Below, piece by piece: positions 44,963-55,258 of a stretch of DNA of 64,000 nt (positions are counted from its first letter, which is position 1; the number at the start of each line of letters is the position of its first letter). This DNA comes from Zygnema cylindricum. Lineage: Eukaryota; Streptophyta; Zygnematophyceae; Zygnematales; Zygnemataceae. Under the pieces are notes generated by a model, which searched no databases, was not told the origin of the DNA, and was given only the letters and a program-made list of their open reading frames with translations. The stretch covers positions 1 to 64,000 of the forward strand of contig JBBHKE010003213.1 of the NCBI GenBank assembly GCA_037447655.1, given 5' to 3'. The position numbers were made by a program, and so were the translations under genes.

Positions 44963-45709
44963 AGTAAATAACGCTTATTCGATGCCCTTTAAAAAAAAAG
45001 AAGCTTGATATACAATCCATAATTCTATTTTTTCTATTATTCTAATGAGGGTTTTTTTTTCAATTAGCATTAATAATGGAAGTACACTCCGATAAAAATA
45101 GTGTGACGTACGGAGAGGGTATCTCCATACAAAATGGCACTTTTTTAATTACAAAGGCATAAAAAGACACTTAACATTATTGCGCACACATGCGAATGTG
45201 CACTGGAAGAAAGAGACGCAAACTCGTCAACAAAAATCACGTTCTCTAATGTTTGTCCATCGACCGTGTGAACAGCGCGACGGCGTGTAAATTGTCAGAT
45301 TTTGTACGGGTACACATATTAATGTAGACATCGAAAGGGCGGGCATTTGTTATTCAGGACAAGCCAAATTACAATTAGGGATAAATAAGTATAAATATTT
45401 AAAAAAAAAATCCCGATTAATGTTAATAAGACTATATTTTTTACGCTATCTATTCCTTTACTCTTATAGCGATTAAGGGTGTAATATACTGTAGTTCAAA
45501 TATAAAATTTGATAGAGGACGTTGAGAACACGTTCGTTGAATAGTTCAATTAAAGTTGAATTATTGAACGACTTTTGCGTTCGCGGAAGGCACTTAAGAT
45601 TCGTCGTGTACCGTTATGAACGTAGCGTCCACTCTGTTTGTTACACGTAGTTTGAACGGTCGGTTTTCCACACTTATTTTGACGAGACATAACGTTATGT
45701 CGCGTCTTA

Positions 45710-46744
45710 TATAGAAATCAAAGATTAATTTAGTATTTTCTAGGTTTTGTAAAATGTAGAAAAGAAGCAGAGGCAGTCTACCTCTAACTCCTCTCTCCAG
45801 CTCCCACACTTGTCGTAGTCACTGAAAGTTGGAGAGGAAGATAGAGCCATGGCCGCCTATGCTATCCCGACTGGGACAGACATTATGTTGGTACATTTTA
45901 CCAAAAGAGATCTTGACGGATCCAGGATTTGAACCAGGTACCTGCCATCCGTCACGTTAGCCAGTAGTCGGATACCTTAGCCAACTTGTCTAAGATCAAG
46001 GTTAGAGTATATAAGGTTTGGTAGCTATTTAAATGTTAACACGTAGGCTATTTCATTTAACAGGATATTTAGACATAGATACAGTTTGTAATGTACGACG
46101 TACGGAACATCTGAAACGGATACCGCACATCTTTTTTCGAAGATAAAACAAATATTGCGCAAGTATTTATGACTGCCACGATTGTAATCCAGCTTAATCG
46201 GACGGCCACGAAACATGCCGAGATCGCAGAATAGGTTTTTGGCGGTTTGCGTTCGACGTCAACTCAATTGCCACGTGACATAATCACATTCGATTATGAC
46301 ATCTCCGAGGATTACAAAAACGAATCCAAAAGTGACATGTGTCGACTTGTTGGCCATGTCGTACAATGGTCGTACAGAAAGTACACCGACACCTGTACCT
46401 TTATGTACGATACAATATTATAATTGGTGCCATACTTCAGTACATAGTGTTTTGGAGAGAGATAGGACTTAGAAAAATTTGATGGATTGGACCCTCTCTC
46501 CCAGAGAGCTTCTGTACAAAAGGTCAACTTTGACCCTTCATAACTTACTGCTCAAAAGAGCAAATTCAGAAAATACTTTTGCTATAAACTCAGGGGAGAC
46601 TTGCCTTTATAGTGGTGAAGGTGGTCAGAGGTTTTGTATGTCAAGTGGCAGTTATACTTGCTGAAACACAAAGGGGTCAGGGTTATACTAGAGTCTTAGT
46701 GTGAGCTGCCTACTCAGAGGACCTATGGAGGTCTCAGGGTTACA
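45710..46744 (+). repeat. C6 5' LTR
   Basis: Begins TATAGAAATC (TGTAGAAATT in the 3' copy) and ends GGTCTCAGGGTTACA. The tRNA-like segment is at 45919-46005 (minus) and the conserved GCCATGGC at about 45846. Confidence 0.92.
45919..46005 (-). other. tRNA-like sequence in C6 5' LTR
   Basis: Minus strand: AGACAAGTTGGCTAAGGTAT (A-box/D-arm-like), CCGACTACTGG, then CCTGGTTCAAATCCTGG, a T arm with perfect B box. The spacing (about 65 bases box to box) is longer than in class I tRNAs and fits a Ser/Leu-like long variable arm. The 3' LTR copy is at about 57535-57620. Confidence 0.6.
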
Positions 46745-47675
46745 GGTTATGGGCCCACCCTCTAAGGTGATCATCTTCAATAGAGCTGGCTTCATTTACT
46801 GGGAAAGTATGATGACAAGACCTCTATGTGAGAAACAATTTTGGGGAATAGTGAGTGGTTGGGTGAGGCGTCCATCAAGTCTAGTGATCCCTCCAGGGTT
46901 TGGAGGAAGCAAATTCACCATTGATGCAGATCCATCTTCAACGGAGGAGACAAAAGAAAAGGAGGTGGTGGACAAAGGAATGGAGAAGGAGACGATCATA
47001 GGAATAGCAACTAGTTCAGCATTCATGTCACCTATTCCCAGGAACGAGGAGAATGATAGTGATACTTGGGACTTCAACAATTTGGTGGCAAAGCAATTCA
47101 TCCTCCGCCATCTTACTGAAGGGCTTACATCTCCTCATTTGCATGAAGAGAGGCCAACCGATCTTTGGGTGACTCTCATAGAGATGTACCGAAGTGGAAC
47201 GATTCAGCAACAACAGTTGGCTGATAAGAAAATTAAGGAGTATGTATACAAAGGGGGGAAGATGTTGGATTTTTGCAATGAGCTTGCTACACTTTTTATG
47301 GAACTAAAGAGTGCTGGAAAATTATTTAGTGAAAAAGAAAAGGTTAACTATTTACTGATGAAGTTACCCGATGAGTTCGACAACATAGTCAACCGTGTGC
47401 AAGACTTGGCGGACTCAAGGTGGATTTGGAATTTAGTGGTAGGGATGATTCTCGTTTGGGAGAATACCATTAAGATTCGAAGGGGAGAAAAGAGTGGGTA
47501 AGCCTTGGCAGCATGGACCGATTGGAGGAACAATGATTCCAGGAAACAGGTCGGAAATTATAGAGTGGTGGGGCTGAAAAATCAGACAGAGGAGTTTAGA
47601 CCAAAGACTCCTACGGGTTTGTGCCGTTTTTGTAAGAAACCAAGGCACTATATGGCTGAGTGCACTAAGTTAACC
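46725..47675 (+). pseudogene. C6 gag
   Basis: Best-preserved gag here: the frame is open from 46701 to 47501. ATG 46725 (in the LTR) reads MEVSGLQ and continues through the primer-binding site as VMGPPSKV. A second in-frame ATG is 46749, inside the primer-binding site. The body shows LCEKQFWGIVSG, KQFILRHLTEGLTSPHL, YKGGKMLDFCNELATLF and LPDEFDNIVNRVQDL. After a stop at 47500 the knuckle CRFCKKPRHYMAEC (intact) lies near 47620-47662. Confidence 0.9.
46745..46759 (+). promoter_or_regulatory. C6 primer-binding site, half initiator tRNA-Met type
   Basis: GGTTATGGGCCCACC directly after the LTR's TTACA, a 15-base exact complement of the plant initiator tRNA-Met anticodon arm. The CAU anticodon complement is the ATG at 46749-46751. 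Confidence 0.88.
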
Positions 47676-47689
47676 AAGCTGTGATTAAA

Positions 47690-48044
47690 GGAGGGCCAGA
47701 CCTGTGGATCCTCGAGAGGAAAGAAAAAGGCCCATGTGACACAGGTACATGAGGCAGAATCCGAGGACGAGGACGATGCACTCTTATTAGATGAAAAGAT
47801 GGAAGCAAAAAACGAGGTTGAAATTCCACGAAAGCAGAAATGTGCTTTCGGTTGATTGAAAGGGGAAGCAGGCTGGATTGTAGACTAAGGTGCATCCATG
47901 CACATGTGTATAAAAACAGCTTTCACTAAGATAGAAAGATTCCAAGTAGAGATAGAGTACGGGGATGGGAGGATATCAGATCACTTCTTACAGGATCGGC
48001 AGATCAGTGTTCAGAAGCAAAGACATCCATAGTTACATTCTCTG
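47690..48044 (+). pseudogene. C6 protease region
   Basis: An acidic linker is followed by VEIPRKQKCAFG and GWIVD-stop-GASMHMC. The protease active site (DSGA expected) is interrupted by a stop in place of the Ser codon at about 47885. VEIEYGDGRIS follows. Confidence 0.8.
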
Positions 48045-49086
48045 ATGTATTGTTTATTCGAGTTGAACAAAAACCTCATCTCTACATTTCTATTAGATGA
48101 TAAGGGTTTTGATAGTATCACTAGGAAAGGAATCTTTACTCCTAGTTTTGAGGAGGAAGTTTATTTTACTACTGAAAAAGGTAGCCAAGGGATGTTTAGG
48201 CCGATTTTAAGAAATGAAAAGAAGAAACTTTATTATGTTGGTGTTCATGATATAATGTTGTGGCATAAGAGGTCTGGGCATGTGAATCTAGATAAGCTAA
48301 GAGAGATGAAAAAGATGGGAGTAGTGGAAGGGATTCAGTTCGGTGAAAGTGAGTATCTAAATGATTGTAGTAGATGTTCTCAAGGTAAAGCACTTAGGTT
48401 ACCCTTTCCAAAAACTGCCTCCTATAAAGGAGAAAAAATTATAGATTTAGTACACACAGATGTTAAGGGGCCGGCCAGAGTGCCATCACCCGGGGGGAAG
48501 AGATTTATGATGACTATAACCGATGATTGGTCCCGGTATTTCAAGGAATATTTTTTGAAAAATAAGTCACAGGCTTGGGAATGTTCTAAACAATATAAAA
48601 CATGGAGTGAAAAACTCCATGAAACCTCAATCAAGAGAGTAAGGAGTGACAATGGTTGAGAGTGTACCGCTAACTACTTCGAGGATTTTATGAGAGAAGA
48701 TGGAGTGCAATACCAAAAGACAGTTTTTGAAAATCCAAAGCAAAATGGTGTAGCTGAAAGATTAATAGAACAGTGAGTGATAGTGCTAGGAGTATGTTGT
48801 CAAATAAGAAGATAGGAAAGAAGTTTTGGGCCGAGGCAATGAACTATGCAAATTATCTCAAAAATAGAGTTCTTACTTCAACAGGAAAAGGCCAAACACC
48901 CTATGAGAGATGGACAGGCCGAAAACTAAATGTTTCACACTTAATTTTTTTCGGTAGTCAAGTGTTCAGTTTAGACACAGATCAGTCAAATTGGAAGTTA
49001 GACCCAAAGGGAAAACCATGATATCTACTAGGATATGATAGAGATGTAAAAGGATATAGAGTCTATAATCTCAAAAGAGAAGATAT
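48045..49086 (+). pseudogene. C6 integrase
   Basis: LWHKRSGHVNLDKLREM and CSRCSQGKALRL (HHCC), IIDLVHTDVKGPA (first Asp), KRVRSDNG (second Asp, followed by a stop where the partner elements read GEY), KQNGVAERL (Glu), then TPYERWTGRKLNVSHLIFFG. The coding sequence resumes after C7 at 55259 as ILVKHLVVMDERK. Confidence 0.9.
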
Positions 49087-49947
49087 TAAAATTCTGTGGT
49101 CTCCATTGACCCATAGAATGAGCAACCTATGTAAAGCCTCTAGGATAATATTTTCCCCTTCCATTTTCCCACTGAATAAGCGTCGCCCATACACAAAAGT
49201 ATTGTGGCCACCCTCACCCCTGTGAGGCCAAGGTTCCCCAGAGTCAAACGCAAAAAGATCACTAAATTTGCTCCCGTGAGTAATAAGTTATGGCTGGTCA
49301 AATATGACATTTATAGTTACAAGCTCTTTTAGAGAGAGATCCCTAAATATCACTAAGTCTTGGTCTGCCTACTCACGACTACCTACTACTAAACCCTAGT
49401 CCAATAGGAACACTATATAGTATAAGAATGTACAATGGGCGATGTACTTATTGTACAACCATTGTACGACAAATTCTACAAGGTGACACCTGTCAAATCT
49501 TCTCCGGTATGAAATAATGTGGCGCTACGTTGCACCACGTGACGCAATCTTTGTATGCTGCCAAAAGCTCACTTTGCGTGGCGGCTATAATGCTGGCCAT
49601 CCGATCAAAACATATTTTACACGGTTCAGATTTGCGTACATGCATGAATTGTTCCTTTTCATTAGTCTGGTGTTAATTAGCTGTCGCGTTAATATTTATA
49701 TATCTTTAAAACCAATCACGTGTATCGTTTCGATAACGCCTTAGTGGTTAAGATGTACGACTATATAGAGGTCCATAGACCCAGGTTCAAATCTGGACCT
49801 AGCTATCATTTGGAAAAATATCCTCTACTTTAAACTCTGCCACTTTCTAAATATCGCGGCAGCCATGGCGTGCCTTTGATCCTCACTCTCTCTCTTTAAA
49901 GTGGAAATAAATTAGAGAAGTGAACTATAAATTACCTCTTTTCAACA
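49087..49947 (-). repeat. C7 3' LTR
   Basis: 861 bp, plus edges TAAAATTCTGTGG and TTTTCAACA. In element sense the LTR ends TTTTA rather than the usual TTTCA. Confidence 0.92.
49735..49805 (+). other. tRNA-like sequence in C7 3' LTR
   Basis: CGCCTTAGTGGTTAAGATGT matches a Pol III A box well. ACGACTATATAGAGGTC lies at the anticodon arm position, and CCCAGGTTCAAATCTGGAC is a T arm with B box. The 5' LTR copy at about 55045-55115 keeps the same layout. Both are antisense to C7. Confidence 0.65.
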
Positions 49948-49982
49948 CTCACCTTAATTCCTAGTAACTTTTTGATTTTAAT

Positions 49983-50560
49983 TCACAGTTTTCTCTGCAA
50001 AAAAATCAACTTAGGGGAAGGCACTAGTTTTGTCATCATGGCTAAAATCATTTCTTTATTAGTTTTCTGAACCAATTTAATTATTTTATTTTCTACCTTC
50101 TCTTTGACAAAGCTTAGTCTAATATCCATATGTTTAGCTTTGGAGTGATGTTTCGGATTAGTTGCAATAGAGATAGCAGCTTGATTATCACAAAAAACAT
50201 TTTGAGTTATAGACTTCATGAACCCAAGTTCTTCAAGGAGAGATTTAACCCACATTAATTCTTTGGTTGCAGCACAGGAAGCCATGTGTTCAGCCTCCAT
50301 AGTGGACTGAGCAACTACTTTTTGTTGCTTGCTACTCCAACAACATGCACCGGATCTAATTAGCAACACATATCCAGTCGTACACCGCCCTAAAGGCACA
50401 TCTCCATAACTGGCATCACTCCACGTGGTGATGTCAGTATGCTCTCCTCCCAAACGCAACCACAAATTCCTTGTCCCCACCAGATACCTCATCACCCTTT
50501 TGGCAGCCTCCTAGTCTCTCTTTCTTGGTTTATTTAGACTTCTACTAAGGACACCTACAG
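49983..50560 (-). pseudogene. C7 RNase H
   Basis: Frame 50495-49983 (170 codons) reads RNLWLRLGGEHTDITTWSDA, CCWSSKQQKVVAQSTMEAEH, KELMWVKSLLEELGFMKSI, VFCDNQAAISIATNPKHHSK and MDIRLSFVKEKVENKI. All catalytic Asp and Glu blocks are present, making this the most intact RNase H in the window. Confidence 0.92.
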
Positions 50561-50716
50561 CTGCAGCTATATCCAGACGGGTACAATTCATAAAATAAAT
50601 TAAGCTGCCTACAATCTGCCGATAAGGGATATTTTCCATAATCTTTTTTTCTATCTCATCCATCTCATCATTAAAAGTCAATTTTCCTCTCTATTCACTC
50701 CCCTCAAACACTTTTT

Positions 50717-51649
50717 TCAAATCCATGAGAGTAAACATTCATTTGCTTTTTCCATCTGAAATTTTTCTAGCATGTTACCGATTGTTTCTTTCTGTGTGAG
50801 TCTTATAATCCTATTCCCTCTATCTCTCTCCATTTGAATTCCTAAAATGTACTTCGCTTCACCAAGATCTTTCATATCAAAACGGCTTATAAGATCCCGT
50901 TTGAGTTTGTTAATTTTATCTAAGGACTTGCTTAAGACCAACAAATCATCCACATAAATAACAATAAATATCACTCCATTCTCATCCTCAAATATATATA
51001 GAGTGATCTGAACTAATTGTGATATACCCCAAACCGGTCAGAAATTTGTCCAATTTTATATTCCATTGTCGCGGGGCTTGCTTAAGCCCGTAGAGTGATT
51101 TTATCAATTTGTAAACCTTGCTTTCTTCTCGACTTTCCACGAATCCTTATGGTTGCTTCATGTAAATTTCATCTTCCAACTCTCCGTGCAAAAAGGCTGT
51201 TTTAATATCCATCTGGTGTATTTCCATATCCTCTACTGTGGCTAAACTTAAAAGGATTATAACAGAAGGAATCAGACTACAGGTGCAAAGGTTTTTTTGT
51301 AGTTTATCCCCTCTTTCTGAGTATACCCCTTTGCAACTAACCTAGCTTTTTACCTTTCAATGGTATTATCCGGGTTTAATTTAAGTTTAAAAACCCACTT
51401 ACATCCGATCGGTTTTCGGTCCGGTGGACAATCTACCAACTCCCATGTATTGGCTTCCATGATAGAGGCAATTTCTTCATTTATAGCTGTGATCCACCGG
51501 CTACTTTTTGGGGTATTTGTGGCCTCTAAGTATGTCTGAGATTCATCTGGGTGAGACATCTTCGTGAGTTGGTTATTTACTTGTCTTTCTTGAAGTCGTT
51601 TACTACTTTTTCTTCCCCCTTCAAAATCGGACGCCGGTATGGAAGGCAT
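50717..51649 (-). pseudogene. C7 reverse transcriptase
   Basis: 51649-51350 holds the linker SIPASDFEGGRKSSKRLQER to [20 protein letters not shown]. The palm in 51340-51000 is broken by stops (YGLKQAPRQWNIKLDKF recognisable). 50974-50717 gives IFIVIYVDDLLVLSKSLDK and FDMKDLGEAKYILGIQMER. Confidence 0.9.
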
Positions 51650-51841
51650 CTATGGGTTTGGTTTAGGAAGATTTTCAGCTTCCCTATCTTCCAATTTCGG
51701 TGTCTTATCAAGTTCTTCATCGGTTTCCACTTCGTATTGTGGCTTTGCCTCGGATGTTATTTTTTCCTCCTTCTCCTTTGGTAGATCTGCAGATTTTTCT
51801 TTTTCTCCATCTTTCTTCTCTTCAAAGTCAAAATCAGAAAA

Positions 51842-53026
51842 CTAATCCGTTTCAAATCTGATTTTGACTTCCTTATTATATTTGAATGGATCAATGAACT
51901 TCTCTTCATTCATCACCACTATGTGTTTTACCAAAATTAAATCTCTCTTTTTCAAAACATACACTTCGTATCCTTTTGTGCTCTTATCATATCCTAGAAG
52001 ATATCCTGGTTTCCCTTTTCCCTCTAACTTCCATGTAGTCTTATCGGAATCCAAACTGTAGACTTGACTTCCGAACACTGTTAAACTAGAAAAATCAGGC
52101 TTTCTTCCTGTCCACCTCTCATACGGAGTTTCCTCTTTATTTGCTGAAGTAAGGACTCTATTTTTGATGAAATTAGCATAGTTCATAGACTCAGTCTAAA
52201 ATTGCAAACCTATCCTCTTATAAGTTAGCATACTTTTGGACATATCTGTTAAAGTTCTATTCACTCTTTCTGCTACTCCATTTTGTTCCAGATTATAGGG
52301 AACAATTTTCTCATGATGAATTCCTTCTTTTTTAAGATATTTTTTAAATTCCTTTGAGGTGTACTCTTTTCCATTATCACTTCTTATCTCTTTTATTGAG
52401 GTTTCATGTAGTTTTTCACTCCATATTATGAACACTTTGAAACATCTTAATACCTCTGACTTATGTCTGAGAAAGTTTACCTTCGTGTATCTAGACAAAT
52501 CATATGTGATGGTTAACATCCTTCTCTTCCCCCCATGTGAAGCATACCAAGGTGGTCCCCAAACATCAGTGTGAATTAGATCCAAAACTTTCTCTCTCCT
52601 AAATGTGGTTGCCTTTGGAAATTGAAGTCTATGAATCTTCCCTTGGGCACATCCACTACAATCATCAAATGACTCATCATCCTCAAAAGTGATACCCTCC
52701 ACTATTCTATTTTTTATCATTTTCTTTAATCTATCTACATGCACATGCCCCAACCTTTTGTGCCAAAGCATCATCTCACTTGCACACGAGTAGAGAACAC
52801 TCTTTTCATTGCAAAAAACAATTCTGAACATACCTTGAGTGCCCTTCTCAGCAATGAAATAAACCTCATTGTCAAAGCTTGCTGTGAAGATTCCTTTCCT
52901 AGATCCTGTTTCAAACTCCTTTTCATCTAGGACAGTTGTTGAAACTAGGTTCTTGCTAAGCTGTGGAATGTAAAGAACGTTTGAGAGTGTTTCAATTGAG
53001 GCCTTTCCATCAACTAAAACCTTCAA
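51842..53026 (-). pseudogene. C7 integrase
   Basis: 276-codon frame 53026-52196: LSKNLVSTTVLDEKEFE, LWHKRLGHVHVDRLKKM, CSGCAQGKIHRL (HHCC), LDLIHTDVWGP, IRSDNGKEYTS and YNLEQNGVAERVNRTL, with D-D-E intact. After one stop near 52190 the frame continues (52186-51842) with NYANFIKNRVLTSANKEETP and ILVKHIVVMNEEKF. Confidence 0.93.
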
Positions 53027-54362
53027 GTCAATAGTTCCAATAAGACTTGTGGTTTTACTCTACCATCTTCGTACTCTATTTCAACTGTTAGGATCTTTCT
53101 CAATTTAGTGAACCACCTCTTATCTTTGCATATATGCATTGAGGCCCCTGAGTCTATTATCCACCCATCCTTGGTTGGATCCCTATTACCTCCGAAAGCA
53201 CACTTTTGTCTCCGTGGAATGTCGACATGCTTTTCAGTGGTTTTTTGGATTAAGAAGAAGCTCCTCAAGCTCCGCTTCCTGTTCGGTTTCTTCGTCCTCT
53301 TCCTCATCATGAACTTGAATTAAGAAAGCCTTTTTCTTTCCTCCATCCTTTGAGGTTCCTTGTCCATCTTTTAGTCGAAGATCAGCAAGTTTGACACAAT
53401 CTGCTATATAGTATCCCGGTTTCTTGCTGAAGTGACATAATCCTCCTCGAGAAGTTCCTCTCCCCTGTCTATCAAATCTGCCACCTTCTTGTCCTCTTCC
53501 TCCAAAGTTGTGATAGGGATCTTTCTCTCTCTCCTCATCACGCTTCCGCCAATCAGCTCTTGGAGACAATGCTTGAACACTTGGACTCCCTCTCCTATGC
53601 TCTATGGTGCTTCTTTTCACTAAAATCATTCTCACTGTGTCATCCCAATTCCAATTGCTATCTCCTATGTCTGTAATCGATTAATGATATTCTCATACTC
53701 TTCAGGTAGTTTCATCATTAATGTGTTCACTCTTTGCCTCTCAGACCATGAGTTACCTGCACTCTCTAGCTCTCCAAACAATGCTCCTAATTCATTGCAA
53801 TAATTATTCATGCTTCCTCCCTTATAAGTATAAGCTGCGATCTTAATTTTTGCCAATTGTTGCTGCTGCAATGATCCACTTTCATATTTGTTAACTAGTG
53901 ATATCCAAATCTGAGATAAGATTTGACATGCATAAGGGGAATGGCAATGCCCTTTGCTGCACTTTTAAGAATTAAGAGCTTAGATACCTTGTCTTTGTAG
54001 TTCCACTTTTCATACTCTTATCTGTCGATCTGAACCCTTGTCAACGTTGCAGGTGGTGCTGCTGCCGGTATCGCCTTCGCCAATTGTGTCACTTGAGTTT
54101 CAACTCCTCCCTTTTCTCCTTCCATGACAATCTCCTCTCCATCCTCATCTTCATCCTCGGTGATGGTTGTAGTTGTTCAGGCTAATGTAGTGAAGCAGAT
54201 GCATGGAAAACGTGTCCCTCCAAACCTAGGTGGAGGTGGGCATCGAATTTTTCCAGACACTATGCCCCATAGATGCTTCTCAAATAGTTCTCCCTCCATC
54301 CTCATTTCCCAATACAAAAAGTCCGATCCATCAAATATGGGCACCCTAGAGGGTGGGCCCAT
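53023..54362 (-). pseudogene. C7 gag and protease
   Basis: Gag begins MGPPSRVPIFDGSDFLYWEM at the ATG inside the primer-binding site. The upstream LTR ATG (54386) is followed by an in-frame TAG created by the LTR's terminal TA, so only the inner ATG works. YKGGSMNNYCNELGALFGEL and KLPEEYENIINRLQT follow (53871-53665). The knuckle CHFSKKPGYYIADC has Ser for the second Cys and Tyr for His. Protease: GWIIDSGASMHIC at about 53160. Confidence 0.88.
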
Positions 54363-54366
54363 AACC

Positions 54367-55253
54367 TAAAAATCTCTAGTCTCCATTAACCCACAAAATG
54401 AGCAGCCTATGTAACGCCTCTAGGATAATATTTGCCCCTTCCACTTTCCCACTGAATAAGCGCCTCCCAAAATCAAAAGTATTCTGACCACCGTCACCCT
54501 TGTGAGGACAAGACTCCCTTGAGTCAAACGCAAAATGAATCACTAAATTTGCTCGCCTGAGCAGTGAGTTATGGCTGGTCAAAGATGACCTTTATAGTTA
54601 CAAGCTCTTTTAGAGAAAGGTCCCTAAATATCTCTAAGTCTTGGTCTGCCTACTCACGACTACCTACTACTAAACCCTAGTCCAATAGGAACACTATATA
54701 GTATAAGAAGGTACAATGGGCGATGTACTTATTGTACGACCATTGTACAACAAGGTCTACAAGGTGACACCTGTCAAATCGGAAACCATGGTTGCTCCTC
54801 CCATCTTCTCCAGTATCAAATAATATGGCGCCACGTGGCACCGCGTGACGCTATCTTTGTATGCCGCCAAAAGCTCACTTCGCATGGCGGCTATAATGTC
54901 GGCCGTCCGATCAAAACATATTTTACACGGTTCAGATTTGCGTACATGCATGAATTGTTCCCCTTCTTTAGTTTGGTGTTAATTAGCTGTCGTGTAAATG
55001 TTTATATATCTTTGAAACCCCTCAAGAGTATCTTTTCGAAAACTCCTTAGTGGTAAAGACGTACGACTACATAGAGGTCCACAGACCCAGGTTCAAATAT
55101 GGATCGAGGCACCATTTTGGTAAAATATCCTCTAATTTAAACTCTGCACTTTCTAAATATCGCGACAGCCATGGCGTGCCTTTGATCCTCACTCTCTCTC
55201 TTTAAAGTGGAAATAAATTAGAGAAGTGAATTATTAATTATCCCTATTCAACA
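54367..55253 (-). repeat. C7 5' LTR
   Basis: 887 bp, plus edges TAAAAATCTCTAGTC and TATTCAACA. Primer-binding site at 54352-54366 (minus). Most interior sequence equals the 3' LTR. Confidence 0.93.
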
Positions 55254-55258
55254 GATAT

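Larger units (their letters stand above)
43181..45704. other. Non-element DNA between array and C6; no gene recognised
   Basis: AT-rich with two notable repeats, annotated separately. No open frame with a recognisable domain. A minus frame reading VLCQ repeats is the 12-bp repeat translated. This may be the older host sequence into which the elements inserted. Confidence 0.45.
49087..55253 (-). mobile_element. Copia element C7, full length, inserted in C6
   Basis: Perfect target duplication GATAT (49082-49086 and 55254-55258). 3' LTR 49087-49947, 5' LTR 54367-55253, total 6,167 bp. The C6 reading frame joins cleanly across the site (KRED-I / ILVKH). Internal order gag-protease-integrase-RT-RNase H on the minus strand. 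It is younger than C6. Confidence 0.96.

Noticed and set aside
45710-46744. Cassandra-type 5S rRNA insert in the LTR
   Set aside because: No 5S-like internal control region seen; the boxes are tRNA-type (A and B).
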